A program made the translations under genes and the position numbers. From NCBI RefSeq assembly GCF_022346605.1, contig NZ_JAKRNT010000010.1:1-64000 (forward strand): a stretch of 64,000 nucleotides of DNA. Direction: 5' to 3'. The DNA is from Sporosarcina sp. ACRSL. Its GTDB lineage: Bacteria > Bacillota > Bacilli > Bacillales_A > Planococcaceae. Every line of letters starts with the position of its first letter. The stretch's first letter is position 1. Under the pieces are notes generated by a model. That model worked only from the letters and a program-made list of their open reading frames with translations, was not told the origin of the DNA and made no database searches. Below are positions 36,988-46,759 of this stretch, piece by piece.

Positions 36988-38001
36988 TCACAACTTTATT
37001 TGATAATACTCCAAATACCAGTCGACGAATTTGTCGACACCATCTTTAATGGATGTTTTTGGTTTAAAACCGACCTCCTGAAACAAGTCATCGACATTCG
37101 CATAAGTGGCGGGAACGTCTCCCTCCTGCATTGGCATAAAGTTCTTTACCGCTACTTTTCCTAGTTTTTCTTCAATCGCAGAAATGAAGTCCATCAAATA
37201 CACTGGGCTACTATTCCCGATATTGTAAACTTTGTAAGGAGCATAGCTCGTGCCAGGATCCGGATTTTCTCCAGACCAATTCGGATTAGGCTCAGCAGGT
37301 TTATCAATAAGCCGAGAAATCGATTCAACAATGTCATCGACATATGTGAAGTCTCGCATCATTTTTCCATTGTTAAAAATATCGATCGGCTGTCCTTCGA
37401 TAATATTTTTCGTAAACTTGAAGAGAGCCATATCTGGACGCCCCCATGGCCCGTATACGGTAAAGAAACGAAGACCCGTCGTCGGTAAATTGTAAAGGCT
37501 GCTATACGTATGTGCCATCAGTTCGTTCGCTTTCTTCGTCGCCGCATATAAACTTAAAGGATGATCCACCGTATCGTGTACGGAGAACGGTAATGTTGTA
37601 TTTGCACCGTATACCGAGCTGGACGATGCATAGATCAATTGCTTTACATGATGTTGACGACACATTTCCAACACATTGATAAAGCCGACAATATTCGAAT
37701 CGATATAGACATAAGGATTCTCAAGGCTATATCTCACGCCTGCTTGTGCTGCTAAATTTACGACGATATCGATTTGATTTTCTTGAAATACTGATTCAAC
37801 TTTCTTTCGGTCTACTAAATCGGCACGGTAAAATGTAAAACGCTTATAGGGTTTTAGCTTTTCTAAACGAGCTTCCTTTAACGTAGTTTCATAATAATCG
37901 TTCATGTCGTCGAAACCTATCACTTCATAACCCATTGACAATAATTTTTTTGATAAATGAAAGCCAATAAAACCTGAAGAACCTGTAATTAATACTTTCA
38001 T
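36988..38001 (-). CDS. NAD-dependent UDP-sugar 4-epimerase (uronate type)
   Basis: A 337-residue short-chain dehydrogenase-type epimerase of the CapI/WbpP-like group. The N-terminal [14 protein letters not shown] is the NAD-binding loop, ASSSSVYG and [11 protein letters not shown] provide the Ser and the YxxxK pair, and [13 protein letters not shown] is typical of UDP-glucuronate 4-epimerases. Together with the adjacent dehydrogenase it should yield a galacto-configured uronic acid. It overlaps the amidotransferase gene by 4 bp, which suggests linked function on the same sugar. Confidence 0.88.
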   Translation of the reverse strand: MKVLITGSSGFIGFHLSKKLLSMGYEVIGFDDMNDYYETTLKEARLEKLKPYKRFTFYRADLVDRKKVESVFQENQIDIVVNLAAQAGVRYSLENPYVYIDSNIVGFINVLEMCRQHHVKQLIYASSSSVYGANTTLPFSVHDTVDHPLSLYAATKKANELMAHTYSSLYNLPTTGLRFFTVYGPWGRPDMALFKFTKNIIEGQPIDIFNNGKMMRDFTYVDDIVESISRLIDKPAEPNPNWSGENPDPGTSYAPYKVYNIGNSSPVYLMDFISAIEEKLGKVAVKNFMPMQEGDVPATYANVDDLFQEVGFKPKTSIKDGVDKFVDWYLEYYQIKL

Positions 38002-39803
38002 TTTTCTCCTCCCTCAACATGTCTAAGGAAGTTTTCATACCATTTGTGCAAAACAATTAGACTCCATATAAGGTTTGCGTGATTTTTTTTACCTTTCATA
38101 TGCTCTTCAATGATGATTTCAACGATATGGAAATGAACGAGGTTTGCCTGTTCTACTTTTTCTTTCGACAAAGAGGAAGCTACTAACTCTTTTAGTTCAT
38201 TCTTGAACCATTCATTCAAAGGGATCTCAAATCCCCTCTTTTTGGCAGTGAGTATGTCTTTGGGGAGTAAGTCTGAAAACGTCTCTTTCAATATGATTTT
38301 CCCTTGAGTTCTACGCATTTTATATTTCAAAGGAATTTCATACGCTAATTCCACTACTTTATGATCAAGAAAAGGTGATCTTATTTCTAACCCATTTATT
38401 TTGCTCATCCGGTCGGTCTTAACTAACATGTCATTGGGTAAAGCGAATTTGAAGTCTGTATACATCATCCGATTCACAGGCTCATTCGTATTTAAATAAT
38501 GGAAGTAGTGAAACAACTGTTCATCTACATTAAACCTATTTAATGATTTATTTTTGACTAATCGAGAAATCTGGTCATGGTCGTAAGATTCCATCAACTT
38601 AACATGCATTTGAAAAGTTTCAGTATTAGCACTTCTCATAAACTTTTTTGCTTTCGTAGCAAATGAGGTAAATGGATTTCTTTTGTCTTCCGGAATCAAA
38701 TGTAAAGGAGCTTCAATTAGCTTCTCTTTAATCATCTTTGGTATTTTTGAGTACATTTGTTGATAATAGACACTTGTGTATTTTTTATATCCAGCAAATA
38801 ATTCATCCCCTCCATCACCGCTCAAGGCGACAGAGGTATGATTTTTAGTTAATCGCGAAACATAGTAAGTTGGAATAGCGGAAGAATCGGCAAACGGCTC
38901 TTCCATTTTTCCAATGATGGTTTCGATGACTTCATGTAAATCGTCAAATTCGATAAATAGTTCATGATGAATCGTATTATGCAGTTTTGAAACTGTCTTT
39001 GCTAATACTGACTCATCATATTGTTTATGATCTTTATATCCAATCGTAAAAGTATTTACAGGATTTGTTGACTGTTCAGCCAACAGACCTACAACAATAC
39101 TCGAATCAATGCCTCCGCTTAAAAAAGCACCAGCCGATTCTTCGCTACCCATACGTTCTCGGACAGAGCTTGTTAAAGTCTCTCTTAATCTTTGTTGAAG
39201 GGATGGATAGGATACATCTTTTTCGGTAACATCCTGATTTATATCCCAATACTTTTTTATTGTTAACATATCGTTTTCCAAAGAATATTTGATCATATGC
39301 CCAGGCATTAATTGATAGACATTCTCAAATATTGTCATCGGCTGCGGGATATAATAGAAACGCAAAAAATTTTCTACCGCTTCGAAATTAATTTTTTGCA
39401 ACATACCGTTTTGTGCTACTATTTTTTTCAGTTCTGTTCCAAATAGTAACTGATCAAGCCCATTAGAATAATAGTATGGTTTTTTACCGACTCGATCTCT
39501 GATCATGACTAGTTCCTTGTTCGTTTCATCCCAGATTGCAATCGCGAACGTCCCATGCAAATATTGAATAAAGTCTTCAGCGTATTCTTCATATAGTTTA
39601 AGGATTATCTCTGAATCCGAATTGGTTTGAAATTGATGGTTATTTTTTTCTAATTTCTTTTTTAGCTCTTGAGTATTGTATAGTTTACCGTTATAAGCAA
39701 TTTTTTTAGAATTCCCCTCAAGTGCCAGAGGACTTTGCAGATCATTGTGATGAAAATGTACTTCAGCACTTGGTTTATTTAAAATACCCGTAAAATCACA
39801 CAT
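37998..39803 (-). CDS. asparagine synthetase-like amidotransferase with reduced glutaminase domain
   Basis: A class II amidotransferase of the AsnB family, 601 residues. The C-terminal synthetase half is intact ([16 protein letters not shown]-loop, [27 protein letters not shown]). The N-terminal glutaminase half keeps Cys2 (MCDFTG), AYNGKLYN and TNSDSE but lacks the roughly 40 residues that normally include RHRGPD and the HRRLSI arginine; only [15 protein letters not shown] is in their place. I start it at ATG 39803 so that Cys is residue 2; an ATG at 39815 abuts GGGAGGG. Sugar-acid amidation is inferred from the neighbouring genes. Confidence 0.85.
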   Translation of the reverse strand: MCDFTGILNKPSAEVHFHHNDLQSPLALEGNSKKIAYNGKLYNTQELKKKLEKNNHQFQTNSDSEIILKLYEEYAEDFIQYLHGTFAIAIWDETNKELVMIRDRVGKKPYYYSNGLDQLLFGTELKKIVAQNGMLQKINFEAVENFLRFYYIPQPMTIFENVYQLMPGHMIKYSLENDMLTIKKYWDINQDVTEKDVSYPSLQQRLRETLTSSVRERMGSEESAGAFLSGGIDSSIVVGLLAEQSTNPVNTFTIGYKDHKQYDESVLAKTVSKLHNTIHHELFIEFDDLHEVIETIIGKMEEPFADSSAIPTYYVSRLTKNHTSVALSGDGGDELFAGYKKYTSVYYQQMYSKIPKMIKEKLIEAPLHLIPEDKRNPFTSFATKAKKFMRSANTETFQMHVKLMESYDHDQISRLVKNKSLNRFNVDEQLFHYFHYLNTNEPVNRMMYTDFKFALPNDMLVKTDRMSKINGLEIRSPFLDHKVVELAYEIPLKYKMRRTQGKIILKETFSDLLPKDILTAKKRGFEIPLNEWFKNELKELVASSLSKEKVEQANLVHFHIVEIIIEEHMKGKKNHANLIWSLIVLHKWYENFLRHVEGGEK

Positions 39804-39841
39804 TCTGCAACCCATCCCTCCCTATGCAAATAGAATTAGCT

Positions 39842-41038
39842 TTAGCCGATTTTGTTTACGATTTTAGATGGAGTCGTTTTCTGCTGATGATCAATTAATA
39901 GTAGAATGAATAGTACAAACCAAATAATCGGTTGCCTTATCACATTATGGAAATTGGAGAAAATTAGTAGTTGGAGCAATAAAATAAGACAATATATATT
40001 CTTTCTGGAATTAACAATTGCCCATAAGAATAGTAATAGAATAACTAGTAATCCAAAAAGACCTAACATTGAAATTAAATCAATTAATGTATTATGTGCT
40101 TCATCTCCTTCGAAAGGAGAGGATATTCCAGATTGTGATTTTGTTCCATTTCCAATTAAAGGGGATTTTGTGAAGGCTTTTAATCCGTTTTCCCATAATA
40201 CATATCGAATCGATGATTGATTACTTACTTCATCAAATGAATTTGAAACACTTTTAAAGAAATCTAGGGCTATTTTCAACATGCTTACTAGAAATGAAAG
40301 CACGAAGATATTTACAATTACCTTTACATGTTTTTCAAATTTTAGTCTTTTGAAGAAAATGACATAACTATATATAAAAAGTGAGAGAGTCCAAGTTAAA
40401 AGGAGTGCATCACTTTCTATTTTTATGCCGATCCAGACAACTGCTACTATATTGAGAATGCCTAGATATTTTGATATTCTTTTTTTGCTCATCAAATATA
40501 AAGTGATGATGGGTAGGATGAGGGTCAATAATGCTAATTGGTTGGGGTTCAGTGAAAGTCCACTAAATCTTGTGGAGTAATAAAAAAAGAAATCGATATA
40601 TAAGAAGTTGTGGATCACTAATAAGTAGATTAAGCAAAAATAAATATAGGCATGTGAGAAAAAATAAAAATGATAAGCTGTTTTTTTCAATACGTTTTGA
40701 TAATCGGGTAAATGTACGACGAGGAGTATTAACGCAATAGGAATTAAAAGCGCAACGGTATCCCTAAAGTTTATTATTTCAATTGTTCCATTGAATGCCC
40801 CGAACAAATTAGAAATGAAAGCCAATAATATAAAGGAGTATAAAAGAAAAACTAGTTTAACACTTTTTTCACATATATATAGTTTTTGGTTGTAGGTTAG
40901 TTGAATGATGATGAATATCGCCGTAAGGAGTAATAACAGTTCCCCTATTCCAATCGGGCCGATAAACCTTATTTTCGTAAAGGTTGTTGAGCTTAATGCG
41001 ATGCCAAGAAGGATGGGAATCAATTTGTTTGAATTCAT
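39842..41038 (-). CDS. O-antigen ligase/Wzy-like polymerase
   Basis: A 398-residue protein with about 11-12 hydrophobic segments and a large loop at about residues 265-315. The loop sequence ENGLKAFTKSPLIGNGTKSQ followed by DEAHNTLIDLISMLG is characteristic of Wzy_C/O-antigen ligase-type proteins (H of AHNT is conserved). In this context it should polymerise or attach repeat units outside the membrane. It follows the dehydratase gene by 83 bp. Confidence 0.82.
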   Translation of the reverse strand: MNSNKLIPILLGIALSSTTFTKIRFIGPIGIGELLLLLTAIFIIIQLTYNQKLYICEKSVKLVFLLYSFILLAFISNLFGAFNGTIEIINFRDTVALLIPIALILLVVHLPDYQNVLKKTAYHFYFFSHAYIYFCLIYLLVIHNFLYIDFFFYYSTRFSGLSLNPNQLALLTLILPIITLYLMSKKRISKYLGILNIVAVVWIGIKIESDALLLTWTLSLFIYSYVIFFKRLKFEKHVKVIVNIFVLSFLVSMLKIALDFFKSVSNSFDEVSNQSSIRYVLWENGLKAFTKSPLIGNGTKSQSGISSPFEGDEAHNTLIDLISMLGLFGLLVILLLFLWAIVNSRKNIYCLILLLQLLIFSNFHNVIRQPIIWFVLFILLLIDHQQKTTPSKIVNKIG

Positions 41039-41121
41039 TATTATCTCCCTCGTATAATCGAATGATAATAATCTAAACTCTGTATGAGGCCTTTATGCTG
41101 ACTCATTCAAGATATTTTCTT

Positions 41122-42936
41122 TTATGTTTCAGACGTTTTACGGTTAGCTAAGTCAATTAACGTCTTCTTCATATCATCTACTGGAATATCCAAGAGTTTT
41201 TCAAGCACTTTGTTCATTTCCTTCTTGCTAATGGGTGTTGACTTTCCTACATAAATCTTAGGGAAAATTTGTTCATTTTGAATTTCATCTTCATTCAAGA
41301 GCTCTTCAAAAAGTTTTTCGCCTGGACGAATTCCAGTATAAACAATCCCGATTTCGTCTTCACGATACCCCGATAGTTTAATTAAGTTTTTCGCTAGATC
41401 GACTATTTTAACCGGTTCGCCCATGTCGAGTACAAACACTTCCCCCTCCATCGCAAGCGTTCCAGCCTGTATAACAAGTTGAGAAGCTTCGGGTATTGTC
41501 ATAAAATATCTTGTCATCTCAGGATCTGTGACTGTAATGGGGCCTCCTTGTTTAATCTGCTCTCTAAACAGTGGGACGACACTGCCGCGAGACCCTAGCA
41601 CATTGCCAAAACGCACTGCAGCAAACTTTGTTTTACTTTCCTTCGCAAGGTTCTGCACAATGATCTCAGCGAACCGTTTAGATGCGCCCATGATATTCGT
41701 AGGGTTGACCGCTTTGTCGGTAGAGACCATGACAAAATAGGAGACGTTAAATGTGTCTGCAGCTTCAACGATATTTTTTGTACCAAATATGTTATTTTTG
41801 ACGGCTTCTGTTGGATTTGCTTCCATTAACGGGACATGTTTGTATGCTGCTGCATGATAGATGACATCTGGCTTGAACTCACTAACTATTTCAAAAATCC
41901 TCATACGGTCTTTAATATCCGCGATAACTGGGATAATTTTTGTATGAGCTTCCACGCTATTTCTTAATTCCATATCTATGTTGTAAACCGAGTTTTCACC
42001 ATGCCCGATTAGTATGATGCTTTTCGGCTTAAATTTGCTCACTTGCCGGCAGATTTCTGATCCGATTGACCCTCCCGCGCCAGTGACGAGGATTATCTTA
42101 TTAGAAAGCTTTTCTTCAATTGCTTTCAAGTTAAGCTCAACTTCTTCTCTACCGAGGAGATCTTCTATTTTCACGTCACGCATGTCTGTGACGGAAACTT
42201 TCCCAGTCATCAAGTCCTCGATCCGCGGGATTGTCATTGTCTTCACACCGGTATCAATACAGAGTTTTGATAGTTCCAACATATCCTGTTTTGAGAGGGA
42301 TGGAATAGCGATGACAATCTTTTCAACATCATATTCTTTTACGAGCTTTGGAATATCCATTGTACCGCTGACGACTTTCACTCCATAAATCTCTAATCCA
42401 CTTTTAGAATGGTTATCGTCAACGAAGAGGACGGGCTTCATTCCTGATTTAGGATTCTGAAGGACTTGACGAGCTATCATTGTCCCTGCCTGGCCTGCTC
42501 CGACAATCATTATGCGAGTTGTCTCGATATTCTTTCTTCGGTTGATCATGTCGTGCATCATTCGAATCGATAATCTCGATCCGCCGATTAAAAGTATATG
42601 TAGCATCCATGTGAGTATGAGTGCCCTATAAGATACTTCATGCAAAAGAACAGTTTGGACAACCAAGGCAATTGTAATGGTCAATGTGACTGCCTTGAAG
42701 ATCGAATTCAATTCCCCCGTCGACGCATAGGACCACGCTTTCCTATAGAGTCCATACTTCCACGCGAAGAAGTGATGCGCAATTTGAATGGTGACGACAC
42801 TTATGAAGAGCATTTTGTTTGTGAATACATTGATGAATGGATATAAGATGAAGTACCCGACATAGATTGAAAATAGGACAATAAGGGAATCGACAATTGC
42901 TAGTATGCTCGTTCTCATTCTCATCCTCATTAACAC
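41122..42936 (-). CDS. membrane-anchored nucleoside-diphosphate-sugar 4,6-dehydratase (CapD/EpsC type)
   Basis: A large CapD/EpsC-type enzyme: four N-terminal transmembrane helices, a CoA-binding-like domain (MIVGAGQAGTMIARQVL) and a C-terminal extended SDR domain (VTGAGGSIGSEICRQ, YHAAAYKHVPLME, NIMGASKRFAE with Met at the usual Tyr position). Such enzymes convert UDP-GlcNAc to a 4-keto-6-deoxy sugar. The start is uncertain: a run of ATG codons (MRMRMR) follows; I chose GTG 42936 because AAGGAG is 10 nt upstream. The frame is open to TTG 43002 without a ribosome binding site. Confidence 0.88.
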   Translation of the reverse strand: MLMRMRMRTSILAIVDSLIVLFSIYVGYFILYPFINVFTNKMLFISVVTIQIAHHFFAWKYGLYRKAWSYASTGELNSIFKAVTLTITIALVVQTVLLHEVSYRALILTWMLHILLIGGSRLSIRMMHDMINRRKNIETTRIMIVGAGQAGTMIARQVLQNPKSGMKPVLFVDDNHSKSGLEIYGVKVVSGTMDIPKLVKEYDVEKIVIAIPSLSKQDMLELSKLCIDTGVKTMTIPRIEDLMTGKVSVTDMRDVKIEDLLGREEVELNLKAIEEKLSNKIILVTGAGGSIGSEICRQVSKFKPKSIILIGHGENSVYNIDMELRNSVEAHTKIIPVIADIKDRMRIFEIVSEFKPDVIYHAAAYKHVPLMEANPTEAVKNNIFGTKNIVEAADTFNVSYFVMVSTDKAVNPTNIMGASKRFAEIIVQNLAKESKTKFAAVRFGNVLGSRGSVVPLFREQIKQGGPITVTDPEMTRYFMTIPEASQLVIQAGTLAMEGEVFVLDMGEPVKIVDLAKNLIKLSGYREDEIGIVYTGIRPGEKLFEELLNEDEIQNEQIFPKIYVGKSTPISKKEMNKVLEKLLDIPVDDMKKTLIDLANRKTSET

Positions 42937-43065
42937 GAGGGCCCCGCTCCTTCCTACCCCAATTATTGCCTCGATTATGTAATAATTTATCGACGCCCTC
43001 AAATGACATCTGTAAATTTTAGTCTCCTTTCCAGAATACTCACTAGACTTGAAAGTAACCGGGTG

Positions 43066-43833
43066 TTAGTTCATAGGTTTCCACCATTTTTTTGTCACTG
43101 GCATTTCCGGGTCTAGAATGATGAATGGCTCGTCTGTTAAAATACGTTTGTTGTTCTCTAACAGGATGTCAATACTGTCGTTTTTTTTCTTTTTTTCTAG
43201 AAAGCCAAGTCCTTCTCTGAACAATAATGGTCTCGTTTTAGTATCATGAACATCCGATCCATATGTATGAATTAGATTCGCTTCGACAAGTTGAATGGAA
43301 AGTCTTTGAACACTTTTCCCGAAATGACCCGAAAGGCTTCCTGCATTCACCTGTGCAAACGCACCATGTCGAATTAATTGTTCGAGTCGAGCGGGTTTTT
43401 CAGCAATGGCTCTGTTTCGTTCGGGGTGGGCTATAATTGGTATGACTCCATTTTCGAGCATCGATTGTATTGCACTTACTGTATAAAGAGGAATGGATTG
43501 GGAAGGCAGTTCGAGTAGTAGATAACGAGATCCAGCAAGTGTCATCGCTTCATTTTTTATAATTTTTTCTAGGACCTGTTCATGAAGCCGCACTTCCTGT
43601 CCGGTGTGAAGATTAATTGGATAGCCCCCTGCCTGCAAGCAATCTGTAAGCAGTCGAATTTGACCTTCAATTTCTTCTTTTGGCACATGATAATGAGGAC
43701 TGAAAGCATGTGGTGTTGCAATCATGTCCTTTATTCCTTGTTTCGCTGCTTTTTCGACAATACGTATTGTATCCTCTATCGTTTTCGGTCCATCGTCCAC
43801 ACCAAACAGGATGTGGCTGTGCATGTCGATCAT
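43066..43833 (-). CDS. CpsB/YwqE-type tyrosine-protein phosphatase
   Basis: A 255-residue PHP-family metal-dependent phosphatase that dephosphorylates the CpsD-type kinase encoded next to it. The metal-binding motifs are DMHSHILFGVDDG near the N-terminus, MIATPHAF, the glutamate of TGQEVRLH, IIAHPERN and YGSDVHD. The adjacent kinase and chain-length genes complete a Wzd/Wze/CpsB-type control module for polysaccharide length. Confidence 0.92.
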   Translation of the reverse strand: MIDMHSHILFGVDDGPKTIEDTIRIVEKAAKQGIKDMIATPHAFSPHYHVPKEEIEGQIRLLTDCLQAGGYPINLHTGQEVRLHEQVLEKIIKNEAMTLAGSRYLLLELPSQSIPLYTVSAIQSMLENGVIPIIAHPERNRAIAEKPARLEQLIRHGAFAQVNAGSLSGHFGKSVQRLSIQLVEANLIHTYGSDVHDTKTRPLLFREGLGFLEKKKKNDSIDILLENNKRILTDEPFIILDPEMPVTKKWWKPMN

Positions 43834-43877
43834 TTGTCTCCCCTTCCTAGCGATAACAGAGTAAAGATTGAAGCATA

Positions 43878-44582
43878 CTATTCTATAGCACCTTTATAGT
43901 CGTAATAGTAATGGTCTTTTTCAAGTTTATAGTTGTTCAAAATGACTCCTAAGACATTTGCCTTAGATGTTTCTAATAACCCTTTGGCCTTTTTAACTTC
44001 GTTTTTCTCAGTTTTTCCAGAACTGACGACTAGAATGGTTCCATCACATTTATTTGAAAGAATTTGGGCGTCAGCAACTAAAAGAATTGGAGGTGCGTCG
44101 ATGATGATAATGTCAAACCTGGATTTCATTTCAGTGATGATATCATCCATTACTTTTGAACCGAGGAGCTCGGCGGGGTTTATAGGCATCGTTCCACAAG
44201 TAACGAGTTCTAGCCCTTTAATTTGGGTTCTTTTAATTACCTCATCCAAACCTCTTTGTCTTGTTAATAAATGGGATAGGCCAGGCGAAATTGGCGTTCT
44301 AAACGTATAATGTGTCGTAGGTTTTCTCATATCCGCATCGACTAGAAGTACTCTCTTCCCAGTTTGTGCGAAAACGATGGCGACGTTTGCTGCCAATGTC
44401 GACTTACCTTCCCCAGCAGAAGCGGAAGTGAAAAGGAGGGTCTTTAACTTCTTATCCGGCCTCAGAAAGTTAATATTCTCTCGAATCATACGGAATTGCT
44501 CTAAAACAATCGTCTTAGGATCATCTCTCGTAACAAGTTTACGTGCCGCTATCCGACTTTTCTTCTTTGTCTTCTTAGCCAT
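43878..44582 (-). CDS. CpsD/YwqD-type bacterial tyrosine kinase
   Basis: A 234-residue BY-kinase with Walker A SASAGEGKSTLAAN, Walker A' LLVDADMRKP and Walker B IIIIDAPP. The C-terminus holds a short tyrosine cluster, DHYYYDYKG, the expected autophosphorylation site. It needs the cytoplasmic end of the adjacent membrane adaptor to be active. The start ATG overlaps the end of the adaptor gene by 8 bp. Confidence 0.93.
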   Translation of the reverse strand: MAKKTKKKSRIAARKLVTRDDPKTIVLEQFRMIRENINFLRPDKKLKTLLFTSASAGEGKSTLAANVAIVFAQTGKRVLLVDADMRKPTTHYTFRTPISPGLSHLLTRQRGLDEVIKRTQIKGLELVTCGTMPINPAELLGSKVMDDIITEMKSRFDIIIIDAPPILLVADAQILSNKCDGTILVVSSGKTEKNEVKKAKGLLETSKANVLGVILNNYKLEKDHYYYDYKGAIE

Positions 44583-45321
44583 CCTTCTGTCCCTTTCTCC
44601 GTCTACGGCCTAATAACCCTTTTAATTTAATGCCATTCCCTTCTGAAATCGGACTTACAATCCCAATCACTGGAAATCCTAATATTTCTTCAATATCCTG
44701 CTCTGTTTTAACGGTCATATCTAAATAATTTAGAAGGAATGCCATTCCGACTCCAATCATCAATCCACTGACAGCCGCGATTGTCATATTAAGCAACGGA
44801 TCTGGCTTTTCCGGAAATGGATTCTCGAGATAGACCGCCGGCGAAAGGATGTAAACATTATTCACGTTCATTAATAGTTGGATTTCCTCTTGGAGAACTT
44901 CTACGATCATATTGGCTATATCGACAGAACGATGATGATCCGGATCGTCAACACTTATATTAACAACTTGGGAGTCTTGTGTAGTTTCAACCTTTATCAT
45001 TTTTTCAAGATCAGCCGGTGTTGTATCCAAGTCCAGATTTTCAATTACTTTCGTAAGAATTGCCGGGCTTTTGATAATGACTGTATATGTATTGATGAGT
45101 TGAATATTTGTCTGAATGGCCTGTGTACTAACTTGGAATTGTTCTGTCTGTTTCTGATTAATGAGTATTTGTGTTGACGCTTGGTAAATAGGCGTTAAGA
45201 AATAGTAGCTGACGATTCCAGTTATAATCACTGCGAATAGGGCCGTACTGATAATGAATACGAACCGCTTTCTTAATACTTTAATCAAATCATGTAGACT
45301 GATCGTTTCTTCAACAGGCAT
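44575..45321 (-). CDS. Wzz/CpsC-type chain-length regulator and kinase adaptor
   Basis: A 248-residue polysaccharide co-polymerase with a transmembrane helix near residues 20-43, an extracytoplasmic Wzz domain, and a second helix at about 180-202, preceded by the proline-rich ENPFPEKPDP. The short C-terminal tail (GLLGRRRRKGQK) is cytoplasmic and would activate the CpsD kinase. ATG 45321 is preceded by AAAGGGGAG; 14 further upstream codons in frame are not supported. It is the first gene of the polysaccharide locus. Confidence 0.9.
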   Translation of the reverse strand: MPVEETISLHDLIKVLRKRFVFIISTALFAVIITGIVSYYFLTPIYQASTQILINQKQTEQFQVSTQAIQTNIQLINTYTVIIKSPAILTKVIENLDLDTTPADLEKMIKVETTQDSQVVNISVDDPDHHRSVDIANMIVEVLQEEIQLLMNVNNVYILSPAVYLENPFPEKPDPLLNMTIAAVSGLMIGVGMAFLLNYLDMTVKTEQDIEEILGFPVIGIVSPISEGNGIKLKGLLGRRRRKGQKDG

Positions 45322-45852
45322 AATACTCCCCTTTACAGCGGATTGTCCCGATACCCCTGACACGCTTTGTAATTCAAGGCCGTTTTATTGCTAAAAAAGT
45401 TCTAGAGTAGCTTAATGCTTTGCCTACTTCAATAGACGTAGATGGCTCCTTATTTCAAGTCTCTGTATTTATCATATTCAGTGATTACAATATCTGCCAC
45501 AGTTGTACGGATTTTATTTAGTATTACTTACCCCCTGTATAATTAAGTCATACTATTCATATTTTGAGACCGTATAATTGAAAAATCGTTACTTATGGGC
45601 GACACCGATTAATCGGTTGCCAAAACTTGTTTATTTCAGCAATCCATGTTATCGTGGGTAGACGCCAAAATACTAAAGAGTGATACAGATGTTACAACAT
45701 ACATATGACATATACTTTATTTCAAAAAATCCCTAACCCTCGACTGGATGCAGTCGAGGGTTTTTGTTGCTTCAGGGAAAACTTTAGGCAAGATACGCGG
45801 AGTTAATAAATATTGTCAATCGGGGAACGATGACTCATATGGAGGCTAAAAC
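45322..45852. other. intergenic control region of the polysaccharide locus
   Basis: This 530-bp region lies between the divergent Wzz and CDF genes. It holds a perfect 14-bp palindrome, ACCGATTAATCGGT (45604-45617), a candidate operator, and a plus-strand stem-loop AACCCTCGACT/AGTCGAGGGTT (45735-45762) followed by TTT. The stem-loop would stop plus-strand transcription just before the CDF promoter. I could not assign a sigma-A promoter with confidence. Confidence 0.5.
45735..45765 (+). terminator. stem-loop terminator upstream of the CDF gene
   Basis: AACCCTCGACT (45735-45745) pairs perfectly with AGTCGAGGGTT (45752-45762), loop GGATGC, then TTT on the plus strand. No annotated plus-strand gene lies upstream. 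On the minus strand a weaker T-run occurs after AGGGA. Confidence 0.65.
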
Positions 45853-46722
45853 GTGGATAACGAGAAATATAATGATCTTAAATTAGGAGAGCGTGGAGCA
45901 ATGATCAGTATCATTGCTTACATTCTTCTCTCTATCTTAAAATTAGTGATCGGGTATTTGAGTGACTCTGCTGCACTGAAGGCAGATGGTCTAAACAATA
46001 CAACCGATATTATTGCATCGATCGCTGTTCTTGTCGGTCTGCGACTTTCCCGCAGACCACCTGACAAGGATCACGGCTATGGCCATTGGAAAAGTGAAAC
46101 AATTGCTTCTATGGTAGCTTCATTCATTATGTTGGCGGTTGGGATCCAAGTGTTAAATGATGCAATTTCCTCAATGTTTGAAAGCGGAAAAGAATCCCCT
46201 CACATCGGGGCTGGGTATGTCGGCATTTTCTCGGCAATTGTGATGTATTTTGTTTATCGTTACAATAAAAAAATCGCCACTCAAATAAATAGCACAGCCG
46301 TTATGGCAGCTGCAAAAGATAATATTTCGGATGCTTGGGTCAGTATCGGGGCTGCGGTAGGAATATTCGGTTCACAACTAGGCATGCCTTGGCTTGATAC
46401 GCTTACAGCACTCATCGTTGGATTATTAATTTGTAAAACAGCATGGGATATTTTCAAACAAGCTTCCCATCAGCTTTCAGATGGGTTTGATGTAGAAAAA
46501 ATCAGCCTTTATCAAAACGTCATCGGAAAAGTGAAAGGCGTTAAAGGGATTAAAGCCATTAAAGGCAGGTACTACGGGAATAATGAAGTGATTGATGTCG
46601 TCATCCTCGTCAATTCGACACTCACGATTACAGAAGCCCATAATATCGCAACACAAGTCGAACAAATTATGATCCTTGACCACGGCGTCTATGACGTCCA
46701 TGTCCATGTCGAGCCGAATTGA
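45853..46722 (+). CDS. cation diffusion facilitator (CDF) metal exporter
   Basis: A 289-residue CDF transporter with six transmembrane helices, of the group that includes the B. subtilis Mn exporters MneP and MneS. Metal-site motifs are ALKADGLNNTTD in helix 2 and AKDNISDAWVS in helix 5; the C-terminal cytoplasmic domain ends in GVYDVHVHVEP. The DxxxD with Asn (NTTD, NISD) rather than His is more like Mn/Fe-type than Zn-type members, which is inference. The start is GTG after GGAGG. It faces a ZIP transporter across a 21-bp array. Confidence 0.87.
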   Translation: MDNEKYNDLKLGERGAMISIIAYILLSILKLVIGYLSDSAALKADGLNNTTDIIASIAVLVGLRLSRRPPDKDHGYGHWKSETIASMVASFIMLAVGIQVLNDAISSMFESGKESPHIGAGYVGIFSAIVMYFVYRYNKKIATQINSTAVMAAAKDNISDAWVSIGAAVGIFGSQLGMPWLDTLTALIVGLLICKTAWDIFKQASHQLSDGFDVEKISLYQNVIGKVKGVKGIKAIKGRYYGNNEVIDVVILVNSTLTITEAHNIATQVEQIMILDHGVYDVHVHVEPN

Positions 46723-46759
46723 TGGATTGAGGATGGATTGGAGCGCATGGAGCGGATGG

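Noticed and set aside
42014..42388. 124-codon plus-strand frame inside the dehydratase gene
   Set aside because: Antisense shadow of a conserved coding region, without start signals.
45768..45852. yybP-ykoY manganese riboswitch before the CDF gene
   Set aside because: Looked for because Mn exporters often carry it; the conserved loop sequences were not found.
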